In this document: positions 25,001-38,965 of the stretch, piece after piece | Numbering within the stretch: the stretch's first letter is position 1 | Layout of the letters: each line of letters starts with the position of its first letter | Source: Trichoplax adhaerens | Taxonomy: Eukaryota; Placozoa; Uniplacotomia; Trichoplacea; Trichoplacidae | Reading direction: 5' to 3' | DNA length: 64,000 nt | Assembly (NCBI RefSeq): GCF_000150275.1 | Contig: NW_002060943.1 | Location: forward strand, 2,570,462-2,634,461 | Position numbers and translations under genes: made by a program | The notes under the pieces: model-generated | Databases searched by the model: none | Told to the model about the DNA's origin: nothing | Seen by the model: the letters and a program-made list of their open reading frames with translations, nothing else

Positions 25001-28000
25001 TCAATAAATAATACCTATTATAACTAGAACTTAAAAATTATTATTTTCGATTTTAATGATACCTTATCGTAAAGTTTGCACAATGCAGAGATTCGTCTTG
25101 GCGATATTACAGATAAGTTGACTTTGCGCTAGAAGAGCAACCATATTGTTTATCGCATATAAGTAAAACAATTTTTTGATCAACGTAATAAAAATGTGAG
25201 ATTAATATACTTACAGATCCAATTAACTCAGCTATTCTTTCACAACTGTATCCGCAATATTGATAACAAGCCGAACTCGGAATACCACATGGCGAAGAAT
25301 TGCAGACCAAGATACAGAATTTATCACGAATAGCGCCACTAAAATAACATAGAAATAATACTGCAATTGGTATCTTGAATACAAAGGCATTCTAGCCTTC
25401 AAATGGCCACTGATATAGCATCTATATGCCTAATATGCTATATCCTTTATAGTGCTGATGTTATAGTGTAAAAAGTTGACTGCAATCAATTATATTATAA
25501 TAATGTGAAATATCAGAAAGTGAGTAGAGGAAACTTACTTTTCTTTATGATATTTAGCTTGCATATCGTCAAAACACTAAAAATCATTCATAGAAAGTTG
25601 ATAATTTCAATTTATGATAACCAATTGAGATTGTAACAAAAGAGATTGAAAATTTTTCCCGATATTTAGAACTATTAATATACTATAGATTAATTACTAT
25701 CCAAAGCAAAGTTTCTTTAGTTCGGTGTATATGAAGTAATAGTGTCATCGTTGTCGTTAGTAGAAAAGCATGAGCGAGATATGATGGCACAAGAAGAGAA
25801 TAATAAAGTACTCATCCTGATTAGCAAACTATTTGATCTAAAAGATATTAGCTATATATTATCAGGTTGATTATACAATATATTGTCAATTGACTGCATA
25901 GTAGTATTATGTTAATTTTCGAATAGATTAAATGTAGACCTAGTTTGCATTTATTAGTACGCAGTTTCTACTTTGGTTTAGTAGTACAGAATTAGATTTT
26001 ATCCTATTTTATTAACAATGCTTTAGATCACCTGTAAAGCAACACCCAATCCATCCTCAATCGCACTGTACTCTTCAACACCGCCACCATTAAATCTAAA
26101 TAACAACCCGAAAAATGAAAAGAATTAATTGAAAAACACTCAAGCATTCATAAGGACAATTAAAGTAACTCTTTCGAGTCATGCAATTTGTTTTTACTTT
26201 CATAACATTGAAAAGGTATTCATGTCAACAACAGGTGTAATAAGATTATAAAGAAATATTACTCCGTTATAACTTATGAATGAGTTCAAAAATATTACAT
26301 ATCACTGATTGAGATTGGCAGCTATTTCTGATCGTTAGTTACACTTATGATTTGAACATGATAATTTTAATCTTTCATAAATATTTCCCTCTATTTTTAA
26401 ATAGTTATTACGGTGAATTCAAAGCATTAAATGGAGTGAAAAGTGTATCGCACGTGTATCAGCGAGACACATTGAAGCATTATATGAAGGATTGTACATA
26501 ATCAAGGCTAAAACATTGGAAAGATATAACATCATGAACATCAAAAAATGAGATTTTGCAAGCACCTTAGAGAGTCAAGCCATTGCTTACAGACGTTCAG
26601 ATTATTGGTCGGTGGTTTCCAGCTTAAAATTGTGCTTTCCGGTGAATTATGCAGCGTTGAAAAAGCAATTAAACCATATTGTATAGGCGACTAAATGAGT
26701 ATGGAGATTCAAAATGTTGGTTGAAAAGGTATATACAAGAACATTGATAATTCTTTATTCAGTAAAACTTTGATCATACTTATTTCCTTTTTTGTTTATT
26801 ACCGCAATATTTTCACTCAATAAGAGTGATAGTGATTTATGCATAATGGTATAGCCTATTTATGGATGTTGATAGAGTAAACTACACCATTGATACTGCA
26901 CATATATATATACGATGATAGTTAAATTGAAACAAGAATAAAATATTTATGTACCAAAATTTAGAGAGTTTTCAGCTACAACTTAACGCAACCATGACAT
27001 CATTACTATGGTAGGTTACTATTTTAGCGATCAATGTAATATTGAAATCAACAAGGGCTGATGATTTCAAGGAAAAAGATGTTAAAGGAAGTCCATTGCA
27101 AGTTTTAAAGATTGAGTTAGATCATTCCATTTTTTACCTTACAATAAATTTTTAGGCTAATGATAGAAAGTAAATAACAAAATATCGAAAGCAACTGGAC
27201 AACTAACGGTGATTAAGGCCCAAGCAGGGACTTTAAAAGTTCCTAGCCCAATCGACATCGACATAACATGATTTATTTTAATGATTGGTTTGTGTTGTCA
27301 TGACAAATTTTCAAATGATTTATAATTTATTCATGCTATACGTAAAATAGACAAAACAAATTAAAGTCGTTCTTATTTCTACAAATTGCATTACTGTATA
27401 TGACGAGATTATCATCATAAGATCATTTTCATCGCTTCTCGTTCGCACTTTGATTACAAAACAGTTACAATCGCTGAAAGATATTCTTTACTCATTGTAA
27501 ACTTGTAAAAGTCTACGTCTACCAATCGATCATTTCATTAGAGTATATCACCGTGTTATTAATTACTATAAAATGATTGTTAGTAACATGATTACACATT
27601 TAGCTGATTAGTTTAAGAACCAACCTGCGCTTGTGTAGCTTCATTTTCACCATTTCTCTGGCTAATTTGGCTATCAAAATGAATAAAATATGGATTGAAT
27701 GTTTATCCCTTTTAATAGTTCAAATAGTAGCATACGAGTATATTTTACACGTCAAATGGTGCAAAAAACATAACTCGGTCAACTAGAACGGCAGTAATCC
27801 ATTATAATGAACTACGAGTAGAGATAGTTCATCGACGTTTCTCTAATTGCACCTAGCTCTGGCATACGTCAACATGATTTCGAACTAGTTTAGACAAAAT
27901 GAGTGTGTTACGATAATCCTATGTAGTATAACGTATGTTCAGAAATTGTTGGCAATTGATTTTACGAGAGTATTCGATAGTTACATGAAAGGATGGAGGA

Positions 28001-30825
28001 AATATAAGAAAAATGTCAGGTGATAGAATACCGTTCAGCATTGGCATGATAGCAATGAACAAAGTGGGGTGAAAAATGTTCGATAGCGTGGACGAGTTTG
28101 AAGGTATTATTAATAAAAAAAAAACTGCCCTAGCAAGAAAAGAAAGAGTAGACTAATAAGAAGAACATTTCAACTGAATGCGTTCTATTTTGTAACAGGA
28201 GAGAACTAGTGCAAAAAGTTTTCAATGCGGTTAGAGTATGTATGGACCGGCTTTAAATATGGCTAGCAGCTGTACATCTTTATGCCCAATTTGACCATTA
28301 AGAGCGATTTTATTCTTTTACTGTGCCATATCATGAAGATGGAAATGACACGGATCATTCTAGTGCAATCAGTAACGACTCGATGATGATGATCGTATTG
28401 GCTAAGAGTGGACACTTGGATGGGAATAGATCGGAATATCATTTTTGGTGGGGGTATCTTTCATTAAAGTTGGCAAACTTGCAATGTTCCAAGTCAGTGC
28501 AAGACAGTATTACCGATGTGCTTTTTTGTGCTATTCAGAATATATATACACACAACACTAGAATGCCGTCTAGGTAGGCATGTGTAAGGGAGACGAATGA
28601 GAAATTTTCACATTTAATCGATTGGACGTAGGCGAATTGATTCTTTAATTACCAGCATCATTATCATCTTTGCCAATTTTATTTTAAATAAGGCTGGGCT
28701 AAACCAGTCCATGGATGCGTCTTGAATCGCCATCATCAAATCCATATTGGAAGTCAGAGATGAATGTAAAATATCGATGTTCATCTATTGAACTGATTGG
28801 GGGTTATCCGTTTGGGGATTATTATTCAATATAAGGCTGGACTAGATACGGATATAGTGATAGCTTTGAAATCCAACTGGCTTTAGAGTGTTTGTGATTC
28901 AGCATCAGTTGAAAGACGGCTAACAATCCAATACTACAACACGATTTAAGCATTTTTCACATCATCATCAAGGTGTTTTCCATGGGTTGAAAAAAACAGG
29001 AAAGAAAAAGAAATACGTACAGATGCCTATGTAGAAATCTGGATGATGATATCGTCGTATCGTTGAATAACGATGATTGGTTATCGATCAGCTTATACAT
29101 GATATCTTGGCTGTTGCCCAAAAGGGGTATTTGGCCTGCCCCAAAATAGAAATGATTCATTTTGAGCGACAGGCATTGATCGTTTATAAGGATGTCCTTT
29201 TAACACGAGCAAATGGAAGATAATATGAATCATCACGCATTAGGCTTAACGTCCAATTCATTGCATATTCATCAAGGCAAATGGAACAGAGCGATAGAAA
29301 AGGTTTGAAAAGTATGGACAGTATTTGCTAGGTGATCGGCAAAAAGCAAATAACTCAGTGGAGAGACATTGACGCTGTTTTTTTAATTTTTTTCCGCCAT
29401 CTTGAATAGGGGGATACTTTGACATTAGTTAGTTACTGATTTCAAAGTTGGACGATGATCATTTTGCAGAGGGGGGCAGATGGACCATTTTTTTGCGCTT
29501 TATAAAAATGGAATGGCAATGATGTTTCGATTAATAAATTCATGAAGGCAGCGATATAACCCGACCATCGTTTCTCATGATACAGCTTAGAGATGGCTGT
29601 AGACCTTGCGAGCGCTTGCAAACTTTGTTATTGGAGTCCAATGATGGATTGCAATATCCATTGCATTGCATTGCATCGATGGAAGGGCATTTTCAATAGT
29701 ATTGATAGGGAAATCTTTGTCAACAGTCAAGTTATTGGAGTAGCCATTTGAAGACCAAGGTGAAATCATCATGCTCTGTTAGGGTATATCGCTTGTAATC
29801 AAGCAAACTACAGCAACAAAGTGATAACACCATTCAGTGGCTAATTTTCTATATTAACTGAACTGGTATTTCCTCATTCTTCTATTAGAATGATTGAAGA
29901 CGATTGAGAATCTACGGTAAATCATCATCTAATCTGTGTGGCACAATTCAAAAGAATTGTCGTTCGATATTGCATTTTATTTTCAAACTAGGGGATGGAA
30001 AGGGCATTTATCTTGTGGTCGATAGGATGCAATGGCGTCGGTCGGATTAACCATGAAGAAAGGAATGGCAGGGACTACTTTTGAGGGGGGGGGGAAAAGA
30101 GAAACGTTGAGGAAAAGACATCAACTTGCAATGGATAAAGGAGTTGGATGGGAGATGAAAGTAGTCTATGAGGAAGATGATGGTTGCAATGGCTAATACA
30201 GTTCAGAAATGGAATTCTAAAAAGCGAAACGATGGCCGATGAAGCATTGGCTGCAGCCATGGTTGGTGGTGATAGAAAGTCAGGGATCGATACGCAAACA
30301 GTAGGTTGAACTGGATACGATCGTATTATGGCTAGCATGGATGGATAACAATCGTTATCAACAAGACTGAGAGGGATATTTAGGAATGATCTCGGCGATT
30401 GCTTTATCGAGTAGAGTAGTCCATGTCGAAAGGATCGGCAAGCAAGGAAGAGAGTAATATTGAAAATGAGGTTTACTAACGATTCTATTGCGGCAAAGTA
30501 CAGTATAGAGTTTGCTACAAGGTATTGGGAAAATCAATCCATATTGAAGATGGTATTGATTGGATCGCGGCGAAGGTAAAGGGGGGGGGGGAAAAAAAAA
30601 AATCTTGTACACTACTGTACGAGGTTGGTAAAAGGACAATTCAAACAACATGTGCCATAGTCAAGGGTTATTTTGGTGGCTCAAGTATGCAAGCAATGTT
30701 GACTTGGATAAAAGATCAAGTCTGTCTACTTACTCCATTGCTGGTAGCAAATAGGATTCTTTCAATTGAGTGAAATGTTCGGCTAAATTAGCGGTCGCTT
30801 CGACAACAAATACAACATCCGCCAT
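22050..30825 (-). CDS. MED25: Mediator complex subunit 25
   Basis: Nuclear coactivator subunit linking activators to RNA polymerase II. Exons in transcript order: 30825-30734, 27670-27625, 26690-26566, 26095-26032, 25576-25539, 25338-25215, 25128-25063, 24925-24871, 24775-24365, 24271-24180, 23922-23861, 23718-23661, 23563-23459, 23380-23267, 23190-23167, 23088-23044, 22751-22512, about 22369-22050. Exons 1-17 are in phase (587 codons). Residues 1 to about 200 are the von Willebrand A-like Mediator-binding domain (MADVVFVVEATANL, YLLPAMD, FCILVCNSSP, SVISPRR). A Pro/Thr-rich linker follows. The ACID activator-binding domain spans about 371-507 (GEDWPRQLILRFVPGNLL, YNPKKNFTGYIPRDQ, with 24-bp exon 15 coding MDFVQKFQ). 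The tail is polyglutamine. The exon 17 donor at 22512 leaves phase 0, but the only usable acceptor for the final Gln-rich frame needs phase 1. Either a weaker donor (exon end 22508) is used, giving about 694 residues, or exon 17 reads to its own stop. Intron 1 is 3.1 kb. Confidence 0.93.
22110..22320 (-). repeat. CAA/CAG (polyglutamine) tract in the MED25 tail
   Basis: On the minus strand, mixed CAA and CAG codons encode a run of about eleven glutamines (around 22190-22225) and several shorter runs. The interruption of CAG by CAA is typical of a functional low-complexity activation tail rather than a pure expanding repeat. The same composition continues in the preceding exon (22660-22700). 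Confidence 0.8.
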
Positions 30826-31269
30826 TGCAAGTAGTAATGTGTTACCACTTGCAAGTCAATATGTGATGATGATCGTATCCAAGGCCAATAGAATGGTCTC
30901 CAACCTAGATGAAAGAAAAGAATGATGATGATGACTATTTCTCTGCTATCCATCGATCTTGACTCATTGTATTCTATCCATGGATGATGGATCATTTCAA
31001 TCCTTTCTCCACTTCTTTCCCGTGGTCATCTTACCCGATTGCTTCCAGCCTGCTGACGCTTGCGACGTGTTGCTTTCCACTAGTGGATAATGTCAGCCAA
31101 TAGCACAGTCGTTGTTGAAGAAGAAGGAGATAACCGATGAAAATCAGCACGATTGCAAAGTTGAAGATGGATTGCTGCTATTCCACTTTAGCTTGAGCAT
31201 CGACGACTTGCTGCTGATCAATGTTCCACTTACCTCCCAACCACGACTATACAGACTGAGGGGGGGGGG
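30085..31269. other. Three long poly-G runs (10, 11 and 10 G)
   Basis: Runs of G on the plus strand lie at 30085-30094, 30581-30591 (followed directly by 11 A) and 31260-31269. They flank MED25 exon 1 (30734-30825). A shorter run of 7 G lies at 48120-48126 in TBC1D9 intron 1. Elsewhere in the window such runs are absent. They could form G-quadruplexes or be sites of replication slippage or assembly error. Confidence 0.7.
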
Positions 31270-33271
31270 CTGCCGGGGCCTCGACACGTACGTCATCAAC
31301 GCAGTTGACGCTCAGTAATAGACAAACAGTGGTATGACGACAAGGAACGTTCGATCGCGGCCTAGTGATCACTCGCCTGGAGGATGACTTGATCAGGTAG
31401 TTCGTCCTGCAAGGGTTGGCGTTGCAGGCTTGAGGTCAGGTGTGCGTCGCTTTCAGCCGCCGACGGTCGATACTTTCCGCAGGATGTCGTGACCTACAGT
31501 ACTGTACACTGTACAGTCTACAGTCTATGGTCTACAGTACTGTTCCAACTGGATGTTGTGTCATACAGTACAGTACTGTACTGTACTGTACAGTCTACAG
31601 TCTACACTCTACAGTATAGTACTGTTCGAACTGGATGTTGTGCCATACTGTACTGTGCACTGTGCAGTACAGTATAGCCTACTGTACAGTCTACAGTCTA
31701 CAGTCTACCCTTCAAACTGGATGTTATGCCATACTGTACTGTACTGTCTACAGTCTACAGTCTACACTCTACGGTACTGTTCGAGCTGGACTGGACTCAC
31801 TTGTGTCTGGATTAACCTGTTCGAGAAGGACTGTACAGTACAGTGTATTGTACAGTGGAGACAGTTGTGACTGGATTCACCTGTACTGTATCAACTCGTC
31901 AACACTCACTTTTGCCCATAGCCTTTGTCCAGCTCGCCATAAACTAGTCGGCAACCACAGACTGTACTGTACTGTATACTGTACAGTATAGTAGTCTCAA
32001 TAGGTAGTAAAATATACTGTATATAATTACAACATGCCGGAGACGACTGTACACTATAGTATTAGTACTGTCCTGTCTACAGTGTACAGTGTACAATACA
32101 GTGTACTGTACCATTTTTCGACAGTACATCGTACTGTAAGGTACAGTACCATACAGTACATTGTACAGTACTGTACAGGACGTCCATTGGACTTCACTAG
32201 ACTGTGCTATGTCTCGATCAATTATCAATTTCTATACTGTACAACTAAGAGAGTTGATCCATTACACTTTTGCCCCTATCGACACATACAGTACATACAC
32301 TGTAAAATGAAGCCCCTTGACCTGCTGTACTGTACCGCACAATGGACACGATTGTTATTGTCCTACAAGCCGGCGGCATCAGCTCGCTGCTCAAACACTC
32401 CATCGAGTGTAGCCTGAGCCAGTCAAGATAGCAAACGTTGCTGACTCAGCAACCAGCTTCTACTAGGTGGACGGTACTCTGCAACTTTGCATTGTCAGCA
32501 GGAAACTTGGAATGGCTCCTATTCAAGATTGATTTGATATTTTGGATAGCTTCTACTCGTAGACAGTTGGCATTGAGCTCTATTGCAGTTAGCATTACTT
32601 GGCTATCGAGAATACCTGAACTGTAGCATCGAACTGGATTCAATCGACAAGCAAATCTGTCAATTCAACACGCTGTACAACATTGCACAAGTCCATCATC
32701 AAACTTTGTTGGTAAGCAACCACTAGATTACAATAATCATCATACGTAACCAGCTCAATGGAGCCTTGCTTTCCCTAAAGCATGTTACCAGTTTACAATA
32801 GATTAAGATGCATTTCATCAGATCATTTCATATTTGTGTTGATGTACCCAGTGGATGATAGTATAAACAACAAATTGTCCAAGGCACAGTACTAGTCCAA
32901 CGAGATTGAATGCAATCGTTCGGACAATGGACTGCAACTTGTTATTCTACTGTCATCAATTTGGATGCCTACTGTCCATGATGTGTTCATTATGAATAAA
33001 TCATGCCTTGCCGAAATAGCCATCGTCAAGTCTTCATTACTGTACAATATTCTACTCGATGAAATGTTGTTGTTGACCACAGCATCAATAGTGTTTCATC
33101 GACGGCATACTACTATTAGACAGCACTGTACAGTACAGTATTGGTAGTCGGATAATATTCAATCGATGAGCTTAGTCCTTCTCATCGTAGAGAACGACGA
33201 TAACGATTCATAATTTCTTCATCATTTCATTATCTTCAAAGATAAATTCAAGTTGATCATTCTGAAATAAA
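30826..33271. promoter_or_regulatory. Head-to-head intergenic interval, MED25 / HEAT-repeat gene
   Basis: About 2.4 kb between the start codons of two divergent genes, so it must contain both promoters. The sequence is visibly less AT-rich than the gene bodies. It contains a poly-G run (31260-31269) and a dense palindromic array (31492-32340). A minor patch of the same words lies at 33123-33142. No coding sequence is supported. The long open frames across the array, on both strands, arise because its repeated words lack stop codons. Confidence 0.7.
31492..32340. repeat. ACTGTA/TACAGT palindromic array, block 1
   Basis: Dense run of the words TACAGT, ACTGTA, GTACAGTAC and CTACAGT. These join into perfect palindromes such as ACAGTACAGTACTGTACTGT near 31567. 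Inside it, a unit 'GTTCGAACTGGATGTTGTGCCATACTGT' variant recurs at about 31542, 31624, 31710 and 31779 (spacings 82, 86 and 69 bp), each followed by CTACAGTCTACAGT. Past about 31800 the array becomes irregular. Both strands look alike because the core words are mutual reverse complements. Confidence 0.88.
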
Positions 33272-36200
33272 ATGGATCCCAATCGTGATCAGTGGTGTAC
33301 CTTACTCAGTAGTCACAACAAGCTTGATCGTGATAAAGGATTAAGCCAATTGACCGATCAAATTAACCTTGGCCTCAATGACATCACCCATGTTGAAAAT
33401 AGCTTAATAACATTGATACAAGCGACAGACCGATGGGAATCATGTCAAGGTGGACTGCTAGCAAGTAAATTGCTACTTTTACATATACCGCAATGTAGTC
33501 AAGATTTCATTGGTCACCTTCAAGACTCTTGCACCCATTTACTTCAACATTCCGAAGCAAGAGTTCGATTTGCGGCAGGTACGATATAAAAATGATAATA
33601 TAGCATCAAAAATGAATTCCTTATTCACAGTCAATCCCTTCAATGGCTTACGCGGTTAATTATCCATGTGATGCCATTGAAATCGACTCGTACAGTTTGA
33701 AATGACACGCTTTATGAGATAACCATGGCATAGATAGACTTCCATGGACTTCAACAGGAGCACTATTGATGATGTAGAGACTATTCGAGATGACGTGAAC
33801 AATTTTCCATTTATAAATGACACCACTAAATTATTTCTTTTTGCATCATTTACAATAGGTGAGGTGGCAGGTGCACTTTGCAAACGTCTTGGCCATGTAG
33901 CTTATCAACACTTTCAACATGGAGTATTGCAATCCATTCGTGATAACATGGAACGTTCAATGGAACTTTTAGACGCCTTAGCCATGCAACAACTCAAGGA
34001 TAAAATGCTGCCAAAATCTCCTGATAAAGATACCAAAAATGAAGTACGTCTACCATTGCTTAACGGATGCGCACGATAAAAATACACTTTAAATTGTAAA
34101 TGACATAACATACTCTCTCTTTTTTATGTACGCATCTATTTGTGTAAACCAATATCCAGCCGCAATCAAAGGATGATAATCTTATCTCCAAAATATTACA
34201 CGATACCGCTGGTTGGCAATCATTAGAAACAGGCATGCAGTAAGTGTTACTAATTTTTATTCGTTATTTATTTGTGTTGTTAACAAAATCAAACGCCTTA
34301 AAGAATAGCAAAAAGGTCAAGTTATTTCTAACCAACACATGCATCGTTTCATTTTGATATGAACTTATCGGCATCGTTCATTTTCTTTAATTGTATACAT
34401 TTTGACGTTCTATAGATTACGCTCCCTGTAAATTATACATTGCTTAAGAATTTAATACTGACATCAGTAACATGGTTATTTTATCTGTGAATATCATGGA
34501 CCACAGGTTACAAATAATTTGCATAGACACAATAGAATAATCTTATTCTCCATGTATTCCTCATCAAGGTGTTTAGAATGCATGATTGATGGTTGTGGTA
34601 AGAAATTTCATCCGTACATAAATAATGAACTCTTGGAATTACTATTTGAAACAACAAAACATACTAACCGATGTGTAAGGGAAATTGGATTTCGAACACT
34701 CGGGGTACTCATCAAAAGTGAATTAGGATCAAACGGTACATGTCAATCTAATTGTGTATGAAATATCATCTTGCATATACAGTAATCGTAGTTGATCAAT
34801 TCTTCTAACTATCAACCTAACGGCAATGTAATAGAGAAAGGTACACTGCAACCCGGCTATAAAGAAACAAAATGTTGGGAAAAAGGTACGCAATTTGTCG
34901 ACGTTTTGGTCGCTGGACTATCCGATAATTGGAGCCAGGTATGACGTTATGACATATGTATATGAAGACAAAATTACATTCTACCTACCAAAGTAATTTT
35001 TTTATTTAGCAAGTTGTTTTTGATTTTTTATTAAAATCTATGCCTATTATTCTATCAATCAGGTACGATTGGCAGCTTCTATTGCCACTCGCCAAATGCT
35101 TACTATCCTTACGGATGTTGATGCTAGTAAACGTTATTTTCCCAGCATTCTACCACCAATGTGCTTGAATAGGTATCCGCAACAATAGTATAGTCGACTT
35201 ATCTAGAAAAATGAACAATTTAACTAAAGATTGCTCGAATATGGATATGAATCTGATCATTACCAACTTACGATGATAAATTGTACATGACGTGATTGCC
35301 AAAAATTATCACTATTTACCTTGTAGATACTATATCGCTGAAGGTGTACGAAATTATTCACAAGAAAATTGGCGATTAACTGTAGGACCTGATGGGCGAA
35401 ATTTGGTAGAATCGTACGTAGCGGACTTTGTAAGTATGCTATAACATTGATGCAACCCAATCAATTTCAACAACTATGAATTACAGTATATATATATACT
35501 AATAAGGTGATTATGAATGCATTTAATTATGGCTAGATTAATAAATAACAATTATAACAACCTCTTCTAGGTAAAGTTTTATGTGCAGCAAACCAATGCT
35601 GACAATCATGCTGTTCGTGAAGCTGCTTGTGTTTGTATAGCGGAACTTGGTCAAAAAGTAAGTCAAAACATTAGTCAACCCAGCTACAGGAAATAAATCA
35701 CTTTAGAAATTGGAAATTATGCTGTTTTATTTATGCCGTATATATTCGTACAGTATGTAAATATACTCCGTTCAGTTAAGTAAGTTACTATTCGAGATCA
35801 TAGTTAATATAAAGAATGTAGTATAACGATGAAACTGATTAATTTAATCTAGATTTCTCCCGAATGTCTACATCCATTCGTGCAACAATTGATTGCTACT
35901 CTCCTGGTATGTTTCAAAGATCAAAGTTGGCCAGTTAGAGATGGTAAGTTTTCGTTGATGACTCCAACAGCTATAGATGTATTGCATTTTTGAAACTTTT
36001 AAATATCGATTATTTTTGCTCATGTTAATGTTTACTGTTTTCAGCTGCATGTTTAGCTTGTGGAAATTTTATAAGCTGCTTTCCGGAACCTTGCCGGTTT
36101 ACCAACTCATCCTTTTTATGTAATAATTTGATTTCATTCCACAATCTTAACCAATTATCATTTTTTATTACCACTCTTCGTAGACCTTCCCTGAGTGAAC

Positions 36201-37481
36201 TTCATGATTTATTTGTTAAGAACTTATCGGACAGTATACAGTCCGTTCGGCAAGGCGCTGCTATATCTTTAGCCAAAGTAGCAGAAGTATACGGTTAGTT
36301 AATAGTCATAAATGCCTAAATTTTGTTATCCACAAGATGATCGTAGCTGCTAATTTTTCCTATAATTATAAAATTTATTTAGGAAACGATGAATACATTG
36401 TTATTGAGAAAACAATTATCCAAGGCTTAGCTAAAATGAAGGATCAACCAGCTGATGCCAAAAGGTAATAACTATTTGCACTAAGTACGGTTAGTATTGC
36501 AAATTTGTGATACCATTATATATATATTAATTATCAGATACTCGTCAATGGATCCTAGCCCTGCTGTATACAGTGTTGCAAAAAGAATACGTGATAATGA
36601 AGCAGATTTACATACTAATCGCATGGTTTGCTATTTTATATATAAAATGTATTATGGTGAGACATATCCTATTAGCGTTCTAATTTGAGATCTCAAATTC
36701 GTTAACATTACAGACATATTCATGTGGCTCTCTTGCTCCTAAGCTGGGAAAAGGTGATACTGAGAACGAAATGTCAAAATTTTACAAGCAACCTGAGCCT
36801 TGGGAACTAGCAGATGGGTTAGTACTCTTTAGCTTTAATATTCGTATTATTAGCCTTTGCTAGCATTTTAGTTTATAGCTATTTTTAAAAAAATATTTTT
36901 TTTGCATAGCTGTGTTCACCTTATAGCTGAATTAAGCAGAGTGTCTACCTTCCACACGAACATAAGCAAGTTGTTACCCGCGATTGCTGAAGCTGGTAGA
37001 TACAAACAGTATTCTCAGCACGTATTTTTCTACGAAACCATTTGTAAACAGGTAAGAAATTACGCTTAATAAATTTCCATGTACAAGCTATACCTAGCTA
37101 AAACAATTTCATACGCAGATATTACAATGACAGTTTTTATCGCTATAGCTACCTATCATTGCTGAAAAGTTAGGAAAGCGTGTTTTTAAGCCTTACTGGA
37201 TGAATTTCATGGACATTGTGTTTGAGAGCTTGGTAAACATAATATAGCCGTGTCTAAATGATATCAGTTAGGCATCATTTCTTGTAACTAATTTTAATAT
37301 ATCGCAAAATATGATTCTTTATTTACTGCAGTCTTCGGAATGCTCGTTGACGTCTCACGCCGCTCGTGAATGTTTACAATTTTTTAGCAAGAATTTTGGC
37401 CCTAAAATATTGCGCGGGCGTGTTGAGGAATTTAATCCAAATTACGTGTCCCTTCTTGATAGTGTTATACGTGTGGCATAA
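33272..37481 (+). CDS. HEAT-repeat protein of 681 residues, family not recognised
   Basis: Seventeen exons join in frame to 681 codons: 33272-33578, 33859-34043, 34160-34239, 34569-34735, 34835-34938, 35063-35172, 35327-35429, 35571-35657, 35853-35943, 36045-36096, 36184-36293, 36383-36464, 36538-36625, 36714-36817, 36910-37051, 37149-37232, 37332-37481. The product is an all-helical solenoid. HEAT-type helix pairs recur, such as ARVRFAAGEVAGALCKR (about 96-112), CVREIGFRTLGVLIKS, VRLAASIATRQML, AVREAACVCIAELGQK, WPVRDAACLACGNFI and VRQGAAISLAKVAEVYG. No signal peptide, transmembrane helix or catalytic motif is seen. The exon 16 acceptor was set at 37148 because the upstream candidate reads into two stops. 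Such proteins are usually scaffolds. A polyadenylation-like AATAAA lies at 37643. I do not assign a gene name. Confidence 0.82.
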
Positions 37482-38965
37482 ATTAATATGTTTTGTCAAC
37501 TTAATGTTTGTTAACAATAATTCTCAAAATTTTGCAGAATTTCCATTTAGTTTAGGCTAACAAGATCCCTTTATGTTACCTTACTTGTTCTGTTCTATTT
37601 CTTTTAAATAATTTTATTGTATAAGCTATTTTACCTTCTAGAAATAAAGAGCTTACGCTGTAGTATAAATTACTTCATTCACATAGTATTAGCGCTGAAA
37701 CAGTACGATAGTATCCTTATTGAACCCTTAGCTGCTTAAAGGTTGTCGTTATACTGGTATTGCAAATAACATTTCATAATTTCCTAAACATAGGGGATTA
37801 AATAGTAACTTCTTTTATCTGCAATTTTCTACACCAAAATAACCAGTACAAAAGATGTCTAGTATTGACTAGATAAATTATCAGATTGTCTGAATAAATG
37901 TTATGAAGAACTAATCCTGATCGGTGTCTCCTTGCATGGGAATGACAATGTTATGTGGAAATCATATGCAGTAATTAAGATATAGAAACAGATTGTACTG
38001 TACGAGTATTAAACAATTTCTTATTTTTTTCGTCATTGAACTAGCGCAGACGTGCAGGACAGCATGCTTGAATATTAGTATTTGATCAGTTGTAATTATA
38101 ACCCGTCAGATTAAGTGATGTACCAACGCATTATCTCCGAATAGAAACGCGCTATGTAGTATGATCCGACGTAAGTCTGCTTAACAGTATCCATACGAAA
38201 GTAAAATATTAATGCCTTGGATTGTGTATGATATATGGAATGGTGCAAATTGTACATGAGTTGCTGTAGAAAAATTACCGAAACTTATATATAATACATG
38301 CGGCATTTATCACGTCATGACGTTTTGTAAAAATGAATCCAAGTACACTATAGAACTTATAAAAGTGACTTTTTAATACAAGAATTAATTATTACTTAAT
38401 TTAATTTCATTGAATAAATTAAATAGTAAATTATAGCATATATTTATAGTGAACTCGTATACCACATAGAATGTATATGTACTTCGAATAAACGTAAGTA
38501 CAACATTATTATATTAACGGAGATATGGTATCGTAGTTCCTCTTATTAGCTTTTACAAATATTTAATTTACACGATACTACATTTTATAGATTTTCCATA
38601 ATATATCACGTAGTGGCACATAGAATTTATATACGTTAATATGTAAAATATATATTTATCACTGGTTCCATGCGGGAGGTACTCTTTCATCTCAAAGTAA
38701 TAGATCTTAATTAATGTACATTTTATATAGATATATGTATTCATTTTATATAAAGGTCAAAAATACTTCATAAGCAAGGTCTATAGAAAAATTAAGTCGT
38801 TTATGCATACTTCTAGACATACATTGTAAATCACCATCACATGTAGTTATGAAACTGGAAATCGGATTGTAATAAGTAAGAATATAGTACCGAATTATGT
38901 AAAGTCAACTTATTAAATATACTCCATGTTGTAGTTGCAATAAACAAGTGTGAGTTTTACGTACT
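37482..38965. other. Tail-to-tail intergenic DNA, HEAT-repeat gene / MINDY
   Basis: About 1.5 kb of AT-rich DNA between convergent genes. No exon or repeat array recognised. It should hold both 3' UTRs. Confidence 0.65.

Noticed and set aside
30358-30995. Overlapping long open frames on both strands around 30-31 kb
   Set aside because: Only the 92-bp MED25 first exon (30734-30825) shows conserved protein. The rest reflects lower AT content with fewer chance stops.
37120-37148. HEAT-gene exon 16 starting at the earlier ..CGCAG acceptor
   Set aside because: In the required phase it reads TGA and TAG. The acceptor ending at 37148 keeps the frame.
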